From the IMG/VR virus record IMGVR_UViG_3300035115_000001, positions 1 to 46,542 of that record: a stretch of DNA of 46,542 nt. One strand, written 5' to 3'. The notes beneath the pieces are model-generated. The model did no database searches and was not told the DNA's origin. It was given only the letters and a program-made list of their open reading frames with translations. The translations under genes were made by a program, and so were the position numbers. Shown piece after piece: positions 6,883 to 13,830 of the stretch; within the stretch, counting starts at the first letter, position 1; each line of letters begins with the position of its first letter. This stretch comes from a virus.

Positions 6883-6989
6883 TGTGGGGCAGGCGATGCC
6901 TGACCTGCGGTCAGCCGAAGCGTAAGTGTTGGTGCCCGCGTAACGGGCACTGCTGGTGTGGTAGGCCGTATCCGTGCCTGGAACACTGA
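6882..6989 (+). CDS. 35-residue cysteine-rich microprotein
   Basis: Seven cysteines in 35 residues (CLTCG, CWCPRNGHCWC, CLEH) with several aromatics and basics: a likely zinc-binding microprotein. Coupled to the gene before it (TGATG) and overlapping the endonuclease VII gene by 16 bases. Very different amino-acid use from its neighbours. Confidence 0.55.
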   Translation: MWGRRCLTCGQPKRKCWCPRNGHCWCGRPYPCLEH

Positions 6990-7387
6990 AGCCAGCGTGT
7001 AAGGACTGTGGGTCGACGACGCGTAAGCTGAGTCGGCCCGGTCCGCGCTGTGCCACCTGCCTGCGCGACCTCAAGAAGGCACAGAAACGGGCCTCTCACG
7101 CCCGATGGATACTCAGAACCTACGGGCTTACCATCGAGCAGTATGAGGCCCTCTATGAGGCACAGGGGGGCGTGTGCTACCTTTGCCAGCGAGCCACGGG
7201 GAAGACTCGGAGGCTTGCGGTAGATCACGATCACGCCACCGGCTACGTCCGGGGGCTGCTGTGCAAGCCGTGCAATTCCATGCTTGCCCATCTGAGGGAT
7301 GATCCGATCGCGTTCATGCGGTCGGCTCGGTACCTTCAGTATCCGATAGCGCACAAGGTGATAGGGAAGGTGAAGCCTGATGAGTGA
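6974..7387 (+). CDS. Endonuclease VII-like HNH nuclease (second copy)
   Basis: 137 residues, GTG start. N-terminal CKDC...CATC zinc pairs, then CYLC and the core LAVDHDHATGYVRGLLCKPCN (about residues 87-107). Same family as the 965-1387 gene but clearly diverged. Placed between helicase and primase, so it probably resolves replication or recombination intermediates. It could also be a mobile HNH gene fixed in the genome. Confidence 0.85.
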   Translation: MPGTLKPACKDCGSTTRKLSRPGPRCATCLRDLKKAQKRASHARWILRTYGLTIEQYEALYEAQGGVCYLCQRATGKTRRLAVDHDHATGYVRGLLCKPCNSMLAHLRDDPIAFMRSARYLQYPIAHKVIGKVKPDE

Positions 7388-7694
7388 CACCGACGAGATG
7401 GTCGAAGCCTGGCTGCTAGAGAAGTTCCTGCGGTCGGGCCAGTACGACAAGGCTAAGCACGGCACGATCAAGAGCATCAAGGCGCTCTCGGTCGACATGG
7501 GATGGGAGTGCGGTTGCTACTCCGAGTACACTCGCGACGACTCGTTCGTCCTGACCGGCTGGTTCACCTCCAGTGCTGGTGAGTTCACCTGGAGCTACGG
7601 CCGGTGGGGTGATCTGCCCCAGTTCATCGAAGAGCTGGACGAGTTCCAGAAAAAATACTGCCCGTACGACGACGAGGACGATCCGTGGACCTGA
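7380..7694 (+). CDS. Hypothetical acidic protein, 104 residues
   Basis: ATG overlaps the nuclease stop by 8 bases. Contains WECGCYSEYTRDDSFVLTG and FEWSYG-like strand segments (EFTWSYGRW) and an acidic C-terminus. Not recognised; conserved-looking codon use supports a real gene. Confidence 0.7.
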   Translation: MSDTDEMVEAWLLEKFLRSGQYDKAKHGTIKSIKALSVDMGWECGCYSEYTRDDSFVLTGWFTSSAGEFTWSYGRWGDLPQFIEELDEFQKKYCPYDDEDDPWT

Positions 7695-7849
7695 CAGACT
7701 CCGAGCTGGACTCGGTGCAGTCCTGCCTCTACGAAGAGGTGTACTACGGCGAGGACGAGGTTGTGTATGGCGACGGCCCTTACGCCGTCGCTCTCCGCTC
7801 CGCACTAGCAAAGGTGGACGATGAGATCAAGAGGCGAGGACTCCGCTGA
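7685..7849 (+). CDS. Hypothetical 54-residue protein
   Basis: GTG start overlapping the previous stop by 10 bases and running 29 bases into the primase zinc gene. Acidic N-terminus, helical C-terminus (VALRSALAKVDDEIKRRG). Not recognised. Confidence 0.6.
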   Translation: MDLTDSELDSVQSCLYEEVYYGEDEVVYGDGPYAVALRSALAKVDDEIKRRGLR

Positions 7850-8213
7850 CTTCCCAGTCTTCCCCGTCGGACCCATCCTGGAGTCATTCGGTGGACAGCC
7901 TGTGGTTGAGGGCCTCGGATGGAAGCCCTACCGATGCCCGTTCCACGACGACCGAGACGCCTCGGCGTCGGTCAACACCCAGAAGCAAGTCTTCAACTGT
8001 CATGCTGCGGATTGCCCGAAGGGTAACGCGGTTCAAGTCCTGATGCAGCACGAGAGGATCACGTATCGTGAAGCTGTCCAGAGAGCAGAGGAACTATCTG
8101 GTGAGAGCGTGGGAAACGTACGCTCCCCATCTGGGCGAGGCCGAGGGCTGGCTCGCGGGCCGAGGGATCAGTCTGGAGCACGCGGAAAGCGCTGGACTCG
8201 GCGTCGTCCGTGA
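7821..8213 (+). CDS. DNA primase, CHC2-type zinc-binding half
   Basis: 130 residues as read. RCPFHDDRDASASV and FNCHAADCPKGNAVQVLM give Cys39, His42, Cys60 and Cys65, the primase zinc ribbon that reads template DNA; ITYREAVQRAEEL matches the helix that follows in DnaG. From about residue 95 on, the sequence becomes arginine/glycine-rich and looks like an out-of-frame read of the next gene. The overlap with the TOPRIM gene is 146 bases in the +1 frame. Confidence 0.85.
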   Translation: MRSRGEDSADFPVFPVGPILESFGGQPVVEGLGWKPYRCPFHDDRDASASVNTQKQVFNCHAADCPKGNAVQVLMQHERITYREAVQRAEELSGESVGNVRSPSGRGRGLARGPRDQSGARGKRWTRRRP

Positions 8214-8715
8214 CCCTCTCCCGGGTCACGAGCCTGCGGCTGGGTACCTGGCGATCCCGTACCTGACGGACGCTGGCCCGGTCAACTTCAACTTCAGGTG
8301 CATGCAGAACCACGACTGCAAGGCGGTCCCGAACCACTCCAAGTACTGGAAGCGCAAGGGTTCGCCGGTCAACCTGTACGGCGTGCAGTCCCTGGCCTGG
8401 GCTGACGACTGGGCTGTCGCCTGCGAGGGCGAGATCGACGCCAACGTCTGGCACATGATCGGGGTACCGGCGATCGGTATCCCCGGCGCCGAGAACTGGA
8501 AGCCGCACTGGGCCAACGTCCTCGAAGACTTCAGCCGGATCTACCTGGCCGAGGACGGGGACAAGGCTGGCGGCGACCTCTGGCGGGCGATGTCTGAGCA
8601 CATCGACCAGTCGAACACCATGGTTGTCCGGATGCGGATGCCGGACGGCGAGGACACCAACTCGATGTACCTCAAGCTGGGCAAGGATTATCTTCTCGGA
8701 AGGATCAAGAAGTGA
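8068..8715 (+). CDS. DNA primase, TOPRIM catalytic half
   Basis: 215 residues from GTG 8068. EAEGWLAGRGIS...GLGVV resembles the DnaG lead-in. The TOPRIM glutamate is in VACEGEIDA (118-125) and the DxD in LAEDGDKAGG (160-169). The RNA polymerase core is shortened compared with DnaG. It would act with the zinc half and the DnaB-like ATPase. It may be made separately from the GTG or as a fusion with the upstream frame (see findings). Confidence 0.85.
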   Translation: MKLSREQRNYLVRAWETYAPHLGEAEGWLAGRGISLEHAESAGLGVVRDPLPGHEPAAGYLAIPYLTDAGPVNFNFRCMQNHDCKAVPNHSKYWKRKGSPVNLYGVQSLAWADDWAVACEGEIDANVWHMIGVPAIGIPGAENWKPHWANVLEDFSRIYLAEDGDKAGGDLWRAMSEHIDQSNTMVVRMRMPDGEDTNSMYLKLGKDYLLGRIKK

Positions 8716-8945
8716 ACGTGTTCATCATCATCAACGAGTGGACCGACTTCCTCGGCAACACCTCGTCTCAGGTCACAGGAGGCAAGTACTTCGACTCTGA
8801 GGATGCGGCGTTCGACGCGCTCCAGGTGATCGCCAACTCGTACGGGGTGGTCATCCCGGGAGACGCCACCAGCGTCTCCTTCGAGGAGCCGTCCCGGAAC
8901 ATCGAGTTCGAGGAGTACTACATCCAGGAACTGACACGAGCCTGA
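8712..8945 (+). CDS. Hypothetical 77-residue protein
   Basis: GTG start in GTGA overlap with the primase stop. Strand-rich start (NVFIIINEWTDF) and acidic end. Last gene before the terminator hairpin at 8955. Not recognised. Confidence 0.65.
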   Translation: MNVFIIINEWTDFLGNTSSQVTGGKYFDSEDAAFDALQVIANSYGVVIPGDATSVSFEEPSRNIEFEEYYIQELTRA

Positions 8946-8954
8946 CGGTTGGTT

Positions 8955-8975
8955 GGGCCGGGCTTGCCCCGGCCC
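8955..8975 (+). terminator. GC hairpin after the primase segment
   Basis: GGGCCGGG-CTTGC-CCCGGCCC, 8-bp perfect stem followed by CTTCC, 9 bases after the stop. TTGCCC and TAGGCT 17 bases apart around 8964-8992 and a TAGTAC just after them may form a promoter for the RNA ligase gene. Confidence 0.65.
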
Positions 8976-9018
8976 CTTCCATCTGGTAGGCTAGTACTAG
9001 ACCCAAAGGAGACAGCAC

Positions 9019-9648
9019 ATGGAGTTCCGTAGCTGGGGCAAGACCCCCCGCCTGTTCCGTGACATCGTCATCACCGAGAAGATCGACGGCAGCAACTCCG
9101 CGATCATCTTCGAGGAGCTGGACGTCGAAGACTCCGGCGAGTTCACCATTGCTACGGTCGAGCGTGACGGCGTGATCTACGCCGTGGGTGCTCAGTCCAA
9201 GAACCGGCTGATCACGCCGGGCAAGACCACCGACAACTACGGCTTCGCTGCGTTCGTCCAGAAGAACACTGAGGCCCTGTTCGACCTGCTCGGCGTCGGC
9301 CACCACTTCGGTGAGTGGTACGGTGAGGGTATCCAGCGTCGCTACGGCGACGCCAACAAGGGCATCCGGACGTTCGCTCTGTTCAACACCGCCAAGCACA
9401 AGGACACGTTCGGCTCGTTCGAGGACGAGGCTGGTCGCCACGTGCTGGTCGAGTCCGTGCCGATCATCTACGAGGGCCCGTTCTCGGAGGACGTGATCCG
9501 CAAGGCGATCCAGGAGCTGGGCATGAACGGCTCGATCGCCGTCCCGTTCCACCCGAACCCCGAGGGTATCGTGGTGTACCACACGCAGTCCAAGCAGGTC
9601 TACAAGGTCACTCGTGACAACAACGACAAGGGGAAGTGGGAACTGTGA
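9019..9648 (+). CDS. RNA ligase (Rnl2-like nucleotidyltransferase)
   Basis: 209 residues; SD AAAGGAG. Motif I is EKIDGSN with the AMP-accepting Lys21; GEWYGEGIQ near 100 is motif III-like; PEGIVVYH near 185 is motif IV; VYKVTRD near 197 is motif V with its lysine. These define covalent nucleotidyltransferases of the RNA ligase type; T4 Rnl2 relatives seal nicked RNA, including tRNA. It has its own probable promoter. No polynucleotide kinase-phosphatase partner is seen. In a genome with so many tRNA-like RNAs, repair or joining of tRNA fragments is a reasonable role. Confidence 0.85.
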   Translation: MEFRSWGKTPRLFRDIVITEKIDGSNSAIIFEELDVEDSGEFTIATVERDGVIYAVGAQSKNRLITPGKTTDNYGFAAFVQKNTEALFDLLGVGHHFGEWYGEGIQRRYGDANKGIRTFALFNTAKHKDTFGSFEDEAGRHVLVESVPIIYEGPFSEDVIRKAIQELGMNGSIAVPFHPNPEGIVVYHTQSKQVYKVTRDNNDKGKWEL

Positions 9649-9797
9649 GCAAGTGGAATGACATCCCGTTCGACGAGAACGCTGAGCCTGCGGTGAAGGC
9701 TCTGGAGTTCGACCTTCAGGTGCAGGAGAACGGCGGCCCCACGGTCGCCGAGACCGCCAAGGAGATCGAGGACCAGCAGACAGGGCGGAACAAGTGA
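9645..9797 (+). CDS. Hypothetical 50-residue acidic protein
   Basis: GTG start in GTGA overlap with the ligase stop, so translation is coupled to it. WNDIPFDENAEP then an amphipathic acidic helix. Not recognised. Confidence 0.6.
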   Translation: MSKWNDIPFDENAEPAVKALEFDLQVQENGGPTVAETAKEIEDQQTGRNK

Positions 9798-9925
9798 TCG
9801 ACAACAACAACTGCAAGAACCCTCCGCACTACCCGCCGTGGTGTGGGTGTCCGGCAGGGTTCACCGAGAGCCTGACCACTCCGATCCTGGAGCCCCGTCC
9901 AACGGGCGACGAGGACGAGAAGTGA
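9794..9925 (+). CDS. Hypothetical 43-residue Pro/Cys microprotein
   Basis: GTG start with GTGA overlap. CKNPPHYPPWCGCP near the N-terminus is a compact Pro-Cys segment that might bind metal. Coupled to the next gene through another GTGA. Function unknown. Confidence 0.5.
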   Translation: MIDNNNCKNPPHYPPWCGCPAGFTESLTTPILEPRPTGDEDEK

Positions 9926-10209
9926 AGGACATCCTCGGCACAGAGGTCCGGGTCGGAGACGTTATCGTCTCCGCCTCCGGGCAGGGGAACCACAAGCTCG
10001 GTCGGGTGTACGCGTTTAGCACCAAGGGTCTTCCGCTCATCGAGACCGAGGGACCCAGGTGGGACTCGGAGCAGGGGAAGTACACCAAGCAGTGGATGAA
10101 GGTGTCGGCTGGTTGGTCGGTTCTCAAGCTGTCCGACTTCGACGGCAACATCACCCCGGAGCTGTACGAGCAGATCACCAGGGAGTACCCGAGTGACAGC
10201 AGCATCTGA
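9922..10209 (+). CDS. Hypothetical 95-residue protein, SH3-like barrel possible
   Basis: GTG 9922 overlaps the upstream stop. TEVRVGDVIVSASGQGNHKLGRVYAF reads like a KOW/SH3-type barrel start, common in small phage nucleic-acid-associated proteins. No decisive motif. Confidence 0.7.
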   Translation: MKDILGTEVRVGDVIVSASGQGNHKLGRVYAFSTKGLPLIETEGPRWDSEQGKYTKQWMKVSAGWSVLKLSDFDGNITPELYEQITREYPSDSSI

Positions 10210-10288
10210 CTACCGTAAGTACTGGGCGGTCCAGACGGGCCGCCCGGAGTCTAGTATCTATACCCCCGAAGCACTCCGAGGAGACGAG

Positions 10289-10459
10289 ATGCCCCCCACC
10301 AACCCCGACAACCCGACCGCCGAGTTCAAGCTCACCTTCGAGGAGGGCGAGACCAGGGTGCTTATGGAGTTCCACTTCGAGGACAACGCCGAGGAGCTGC
10401 TCGACCCCGCCGAGTTCGTCAACTTCGCTGCGAGCCGGGTGCTGTCCGGCCTGGTGTGA
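10289..10459 (+). CDS. Hypothetical 56-residue protein
   Basis: ATG 10289 is chosen because GAGGAG lies 6 bases before it and the codons upstream in frame are unlike the rest of the genome; GTG 10193 would give 88 residues. TAGTAT (10252-10257) upstream may be a -10 box. Product is strand-rich and acidic (FKLTFEEGETRVLMEFHFED). Not recognised. Confidence 0.6.
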   Translation: MPPTNPDNPTAEFKLTFEEGETRVLMEFHFEDNAEELLDPAEFVNFAASRVLSGLV

Positions 10460-10472
10460 GGCACGTGAGAAT

Positions 10473-10497
10473 GAGGCGGTCGGCCGACGGCCGCCTC
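10473..10497 (+). terminator. Intercistronic hairpin
   Basis: GAGGCGG (10473-10479) pairs with CCGCCTC (10491-10497), with a self-complementary centre, 14 bases after one stop and 25 before the next start. Likely an attenuator or RNA-stabilising stem. Confidence 0.5.
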
Positions 10498-10521
10498 TCC
10501 CTTTGGATAGAGGAGCACAGC

Positions 10522-10707
10522 ATGGGCAAGAACTACGACGCATACTCCAAGGCCCTTGAGGCCCAGGATGCAGCTCGCGATCGGCTCGCTGCCACCAACG
10601 GCGGGGCGACCAAGGACGCTGCGGCCGAGGCTCGGACCAACGCGGTCCAGGCGGACCGCATCGTCAGCGAGGCGTGGGACCGACTGATGGAGAACCCCGA
10701 CAAGTGA
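10522..10707 (+). CDS. Hypothetical helical protein, 61 residues
   Basis: ATG 10522 with SD GAGGAG, preferred over the GTG at 10456 because the hairpin lies between. Alanine-rich, charged and wholly helical (SKALEAQDAARDRLAA). GTGA coupling to the next gene. Function unknown. Confidence 0.65.
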   Translation: MGKNYDAYSKALEAQDAARDRLAATNGGATKDAAAEARTNAVQADRIVSEAWDRLMENPDK

Positions 10708-10925
10708 AGGTCACCCAGGACAGTGAGTTCCGTCCGATCACCGTGGTGATCGAGACCCGGCAGGAGGCCGAGCTTCTGCACAAGATCCTCGGCTGCATCA
10801 ACGACGACACCGAGGACCGCATCGCACCGACCGGCCTGTTCTACATGCTCGGCAGGCAGCTCGGCGACCGAGCCACGATCCACGTGGAAGGCATCCTCAA
10901 GGTGACAGACCGGATCGAGGTCTGA
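10704..10925 (+). CDS. Hypothetical 73-residue protein, last of the early block
   Basis: GTG 10704 overlaps the previous stop. RPITVVIETRQEAELLHKILG begins an alpha/beta fold often seen in small phage proteins of unknown role. Directly before the bidirectional terminator. Confidence 0.65.
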   Translation: MKVTQDSEFRPITVVIETRQEAELLHKILGCINDDTEDRIAPTGLFYMLGRQLGDRATIHVEGILKVTDRIEV

Positions 10926-10938
10926 CAACAAAAAAAGG

Positions 10939-10960
10939 GCCCCACCCGTGAGGGTGGGGC
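10939..10960. terminator. Bidirectional terminator between early and late blocks
   Basis: GCCCCACCC-GTGA-GGGTGGGGC, 9-bp stem. Rightward it is followed by TTCTTCTTT; leftward by a run of U from the A-tract at 10929-10936. Both convergent transcription blocks end here, and it is the best intrinsic terminator in the window. Confidence 0.9.
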
Positions 10961-10971
10961 TTCTTCTTTGC

Positions 10972-11148
10972 TTACTTGCGAACCAGGTTCACGACGGTGG
11001 ACTTCAACGCGCTCAGCGCAGCAGCGCTGGCCGCGATGCCGACGTCATGCCAGCTACTCAGGTTGCTGAAACTGAACGCGGCTACGAACGCCACGGCGAA
11101 CGTGGCTCCGGTCCGCTCGACTACGTCGAGTACGGCCTTACGACTCAT
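10972..11148 (-). CDS. Small membrane protein, probable holin
   Basis: 58 residues. Hydrophobic segments at about 14-30 (TGATFAVAFVAAFSF) and 36-50, a short charged N-terminus (MSRKAVLDVVER) and a basic C-terminus: the size and layout of small actinophage holins. It is last in a distal lysis-type cluster with a peptidoglycan-binding protein and another membrane protein. Confidence 0.65.
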   Translation of the reverse strand: MSRKAVLDVVERTGATFAVAFVAAFSFSNLSSWHDVGIAASAAALSALKSTVVNLVRK

Positions 11149-11297
11149 CAGTTGTTCCTCGCCTTCCCCTTGATGGGTTGTGCTACCTTGGACGGCAGGG
11201 CCTTGCCCTGCTTCCCCGAGTGCTGAGCGAACTTCTTCGCCACCTCGGGCTTCTGCGCATACAGGTACTTGCGCTGCGACTCACTCACGAACGGCAT
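11148..11297 (-). CDS. Hypothetical basic protein, 49 residues
   Basis: Starts SESQRKYLYAQKPEVAKKFAQHSGK, a lysine-rich helix of a type often found as short virion or DNA-associated proteins in actinophages. ATGA overlap with the holin-like gene. Not assigned. Confidence 0.65.
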   Translation of the reverse strand: MPFVSESQRKYLYAQKPEVAKKFAQHSGKQGKALPSKVAQPIKGKARNN

Positions 11298-11553
11298 AGC
11301 GGTCTCTCAGTCTCTGGATTGCGATGGCCGTCTCGGTGGAGATCCGGCCGGTGGCCGGGATGCCCATCGCGAACTGTAGGCCCTTGATGTGGTTGACCGT
11401 GGTAGCGTCTAGCTCCCCGGTCTCGGGGCAGGACAGCGTGCGTTGAACGTCTCGGATGGTGTCGGCATCGTACACGTTGAACGGTGAGTTGGGCTGAGGC
11501 TTGTACCACGACGGGACAGAGTCCGGGATGTCGTGGCTGAGGTGGTCTGTCAT
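11281..11553 (-). CDS. Peptidoglycan-binding domain protein
   Basis: 90 residues from ATG 11553 (SD GGAGG). DVQRTLSCPETGELDATTVNHIKGLQ then GIPATGRISTETAIAIQRL is the repeat pattern of the PG-binding domain (G.ld..T..ai..fQ). No catalytic domain. It may tether lysis proteins or the virion to the wall. Confidence 0.75.
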   Translation of the reverse strand: MTDHLSHDIPDSVPSWYKPQPNSPFNVYDADTIRDVQRTLSCPETGELDATTVNHIKGLQFAMGIPATGRISTETAIAIQRLRDRYAVRE

Positions 11554-11861
11554 GCTCCCACCCTCTCGGCGATTCGCTCGACGGTGTCCTTGACGAGCGA
11601 CACCTTGTGACTCAGGTCCTCGACGTCGGCTCGCTGTGTCACAAGTTCCTCCAGTACGGATACCCGAGTCTGGAGATCGAGGAGCGTCAGCCCCAGCGTG
11701 TCCTTCTCCGACCTGAGTAGCTCGTTCTGGGTCTGTAGCATCTCGATAGTGTCGGCTGCAATGTCCGACATCGCGCTCCTTGCTGTCCATCTTCCGCCGA
11801 CGAAACCGCCGAGGCCGGTGCCGATAGCAGCGGCCGTTACGAGGATCGCATTCAGATCCAT
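11550..11861 (-). CDS. Membrane-anchored coiled-coil protein (lysis accessory)
   Basis: 103 residues: one hydrophobic segment (4-24) then a heptad-rich coiled coil (about 30-95). This is the shape of small holin-like or lysis-regulator proteins beside actinophage lysis genes. ATGA coupling to the PG-binding protein. Confidence 0.65.
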   Translation of the reverse strand: MDLNAILVTAAAIGTGLGGFVGGRWTARSAMSDIAADTIEMLQTQNELLRSEKDTLGLTLLDLQTRVSVLEELVTQRADVEDLSHKVSLVKDTVERIAERVGA

Positions 11862-11871
11862 ACCCCACCCC

Positions 11872-13830
11872 TTACGTGGATTCAGCCACCGTTCTCAGCA
11901 CCACTGTGAGATATCCTCCCAGTGCTGTTCCCCCTGGTCCGGGTGGCGCTAGTTGTGTGAACTTCCAGTCGTCGATGACGACGAGAGTCGACAGATCTTC
12001 CATCAGCTCTTGGAACGCCACCACATCCCCCGCTCTGGCGAGGCCCTTGAAGGCCTCGAACCTAGAACGAGCGTAGCCGTCGGTGCCCATTCGCTGGTTG
12101 CCCTTGTCCTTCTCCTCATCGAACAGAAGGAACGTGTGCTGGATCATCCGCTGACGGATAGATCCAGGCAGGGCCTTGATCTGCCAGCCGTTGAGGACGG
12201 CTCCGACCGTGTGGTCGGAGCTACCCCTGAAGAGATCGAAGCGGAGCTTGATCCACTTCTGCGGACCCGACGGCTGGTTGATCGATACGTCTCCGGTCCC
12301 TGGATTCAGGGTGGGGCCGTACATCACCGACGGGTACGTGGTGCCGTCCAACGCTATGATGCTCGGCTGGATGTTTCCGAGCAGCGGGTTAGGTGTGGAC
12401 AGCGACATGAACTTGTAGAGCTTCGGCTCCTCGGTGTTGAACCGGATACGAGCAGACCGCAGGTACCCTGTCGGGTACAGCACGGTCGCATCCTGAATCC
12501 ACAGCGAGTCACCGCTGAAAGCCATGGCGAGCCTGTCGCTCGCCCCGAACATCGTGCACGAGTTCATCTTGCCGGTCACGGCAGGAGCGTACAGGTCGCG
12601 GGCGTAGGCGTACCGTATAGCGTTCGTAGCCTGCTCCTGGTACGGAGTGCCCAGGTCCACCCTGAAGACGCCAGAGGCGCCATCGTGGGCCGTTGTGGAG
12701 CCTACGTACATAAACCGGTCGTTGCCTGCGATCGACTGGCATCCGCCAGTCGGCTGGAACAACAGCGGACCGTAGCTGATGTTGCCGGTGGCCTGGAGGT
12801 CACCGACCCGGAACCCCTTGTTGGTGGCGATGCCGATGAACGTCTCGACGTAAGCGAGGATCGACCGGATCTGCTCGCCTCTCGGCATGGTCACGTTGAC
12901 CGTAGGCACGATCGTCTCGGTCGCACCGCTGAATGTAGGCGTCAGGCTCCAGATCTGAGACTGGGTCGAGTTGCCACCGGCGATGTAGATCGCCGACGGA
13001 CCCTCGGTGAACGAGGTCCACACCCATGTGGTGTCGGTGCTCGACGTCGTCGCAGCGGGGAGAGCAGGACCACCTGTGCCCAGAGGGTCGAGCAGGTAGA
13101 TCGTGTTGTTCCACGCCACGCACAGCCGGTTCTTGACGAACTCGATCTGCCCGGTGGTCAGCGTACCGGCCGGGTTGTTCCATATCTTCGCACCACCAGC
13201 GGTGTCCACCGCAGACCAGATACCGTCGGTAGCCAGGACGTACCAGCGTGTGCCCATGTTGGCAAGTCCCAGGGCTGTCCCCGCCGATCCTGTGGTGATC
13301 GTGGTGATCGCAGCGTCGGTGACCTTCTTGAGTACGTTACCGTCCAGCATGAACAGCGCGTCGACCCCCGAAGGGTCGACGTACCCACGGATGCGGGGAG
13401 CAGAGCTACTCACCGTGGTCTTGTTGTTCGGCTGACGCAGCAGCGTAGCCTGCCCAGACGTCCACGTATCCACCCCGAGAGAGTCCTCGAAGCGCAGGTC
13501 GAACGACCTGACGTACGGGTTGATCACATCGGGGTCCTGGTAGACCAGGCCAGCGCCAGAGGTCCACGAGTTCTGAGACCGCAGCCACCAGCCGTAGATA
13601 GACTGCTCGCCGGGCTCGGCGGAGCTGTCGAACTGCTGCTTACGGATCTCGGCCATGCCCTCGGTGTACGGCCACTGGTCCCGAGTCGCACTCAGGAACG
13701 GAATGCCACCGAGGGCATAGTCGAACTGGTAGTCCTGAAGGTTGTATCCGCCGCTGTTCGACGTTCCGGGCAGGAAGTTGCTGATCTGCCATGGTATCTG
13801 CTTGACAATGTCCGGCGACGGATCAGCCAT
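11872..13830 (-). CDS. Minor tail protein, 652 residues
   Basis: ATG 13830 overlaps the stop of the fibre gene. The protein is rich in strands, with recurrent Gly, Trp and Ser/Thr and segments such as FLSATRDQWPYTEGMAEIRKQQFDSS, as in beta-propeller-like minor tail proteins of actinophages. Probably part of the tail tip or a receptor-binding complex, given the fibre gene next to it. No enzymatic motif found. Confidence 0.75.
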   Translation of the reverse strand: MADPSPDIVKQIPWQISNFLPGTSNSGGYNLQDYQFDYALGGIPFLSATRDQWPYTEGMAEIRKQQFDSSAEPGEQSIYGWWLRSQNSWTSGAGLVYQDPDVINPYVRSFDLRFEDSLGVDTWTSGQATLLRQPNNKTTVSSSAPRIRGYVDPSGVDALFMLDGNVLKKVTDAAITTITTGSAGTALGLANMGTRWYVLATDGIWSAVDTAGGAKIWNNPAGTLTTGQIEFVKNRLCVAWNNTIYLLDPLGTGGPALPAATTSSTDTTWVWTSFTEGPSAIYIAGGNSTQSQIWSLTPTFSGATETIVPTVNVTMPRGEQIRSILAYVETFIGIATNKGFRVGDLQATGNISYGPLLFQPTGGCQSIAGNDRFMYVGSTTAHDGASGVFRVDLGTPYQEQATNAIRYAYARDLYAPAVTGKMNSCTMFGASDRLAMAFSGDSLWIQDATVLYPTGYLRSARIRFNTEEPKLYKFMSLSTPNPLLGNIQPSIIALDGTTYPSVMYGPTLNPGTGDVSINQPSGPQKWIKLRFDLFRGSSDHTVGAVLNGWQIKALPGSIRQRMIQHTFLLFDEEKDKGNQRMGTDGYARSRFEAFKGLARAGDVVAFQELMEDLSTLVVIDDWKFTQLAPPGPGGTALGGYLTVVLRTVAEST

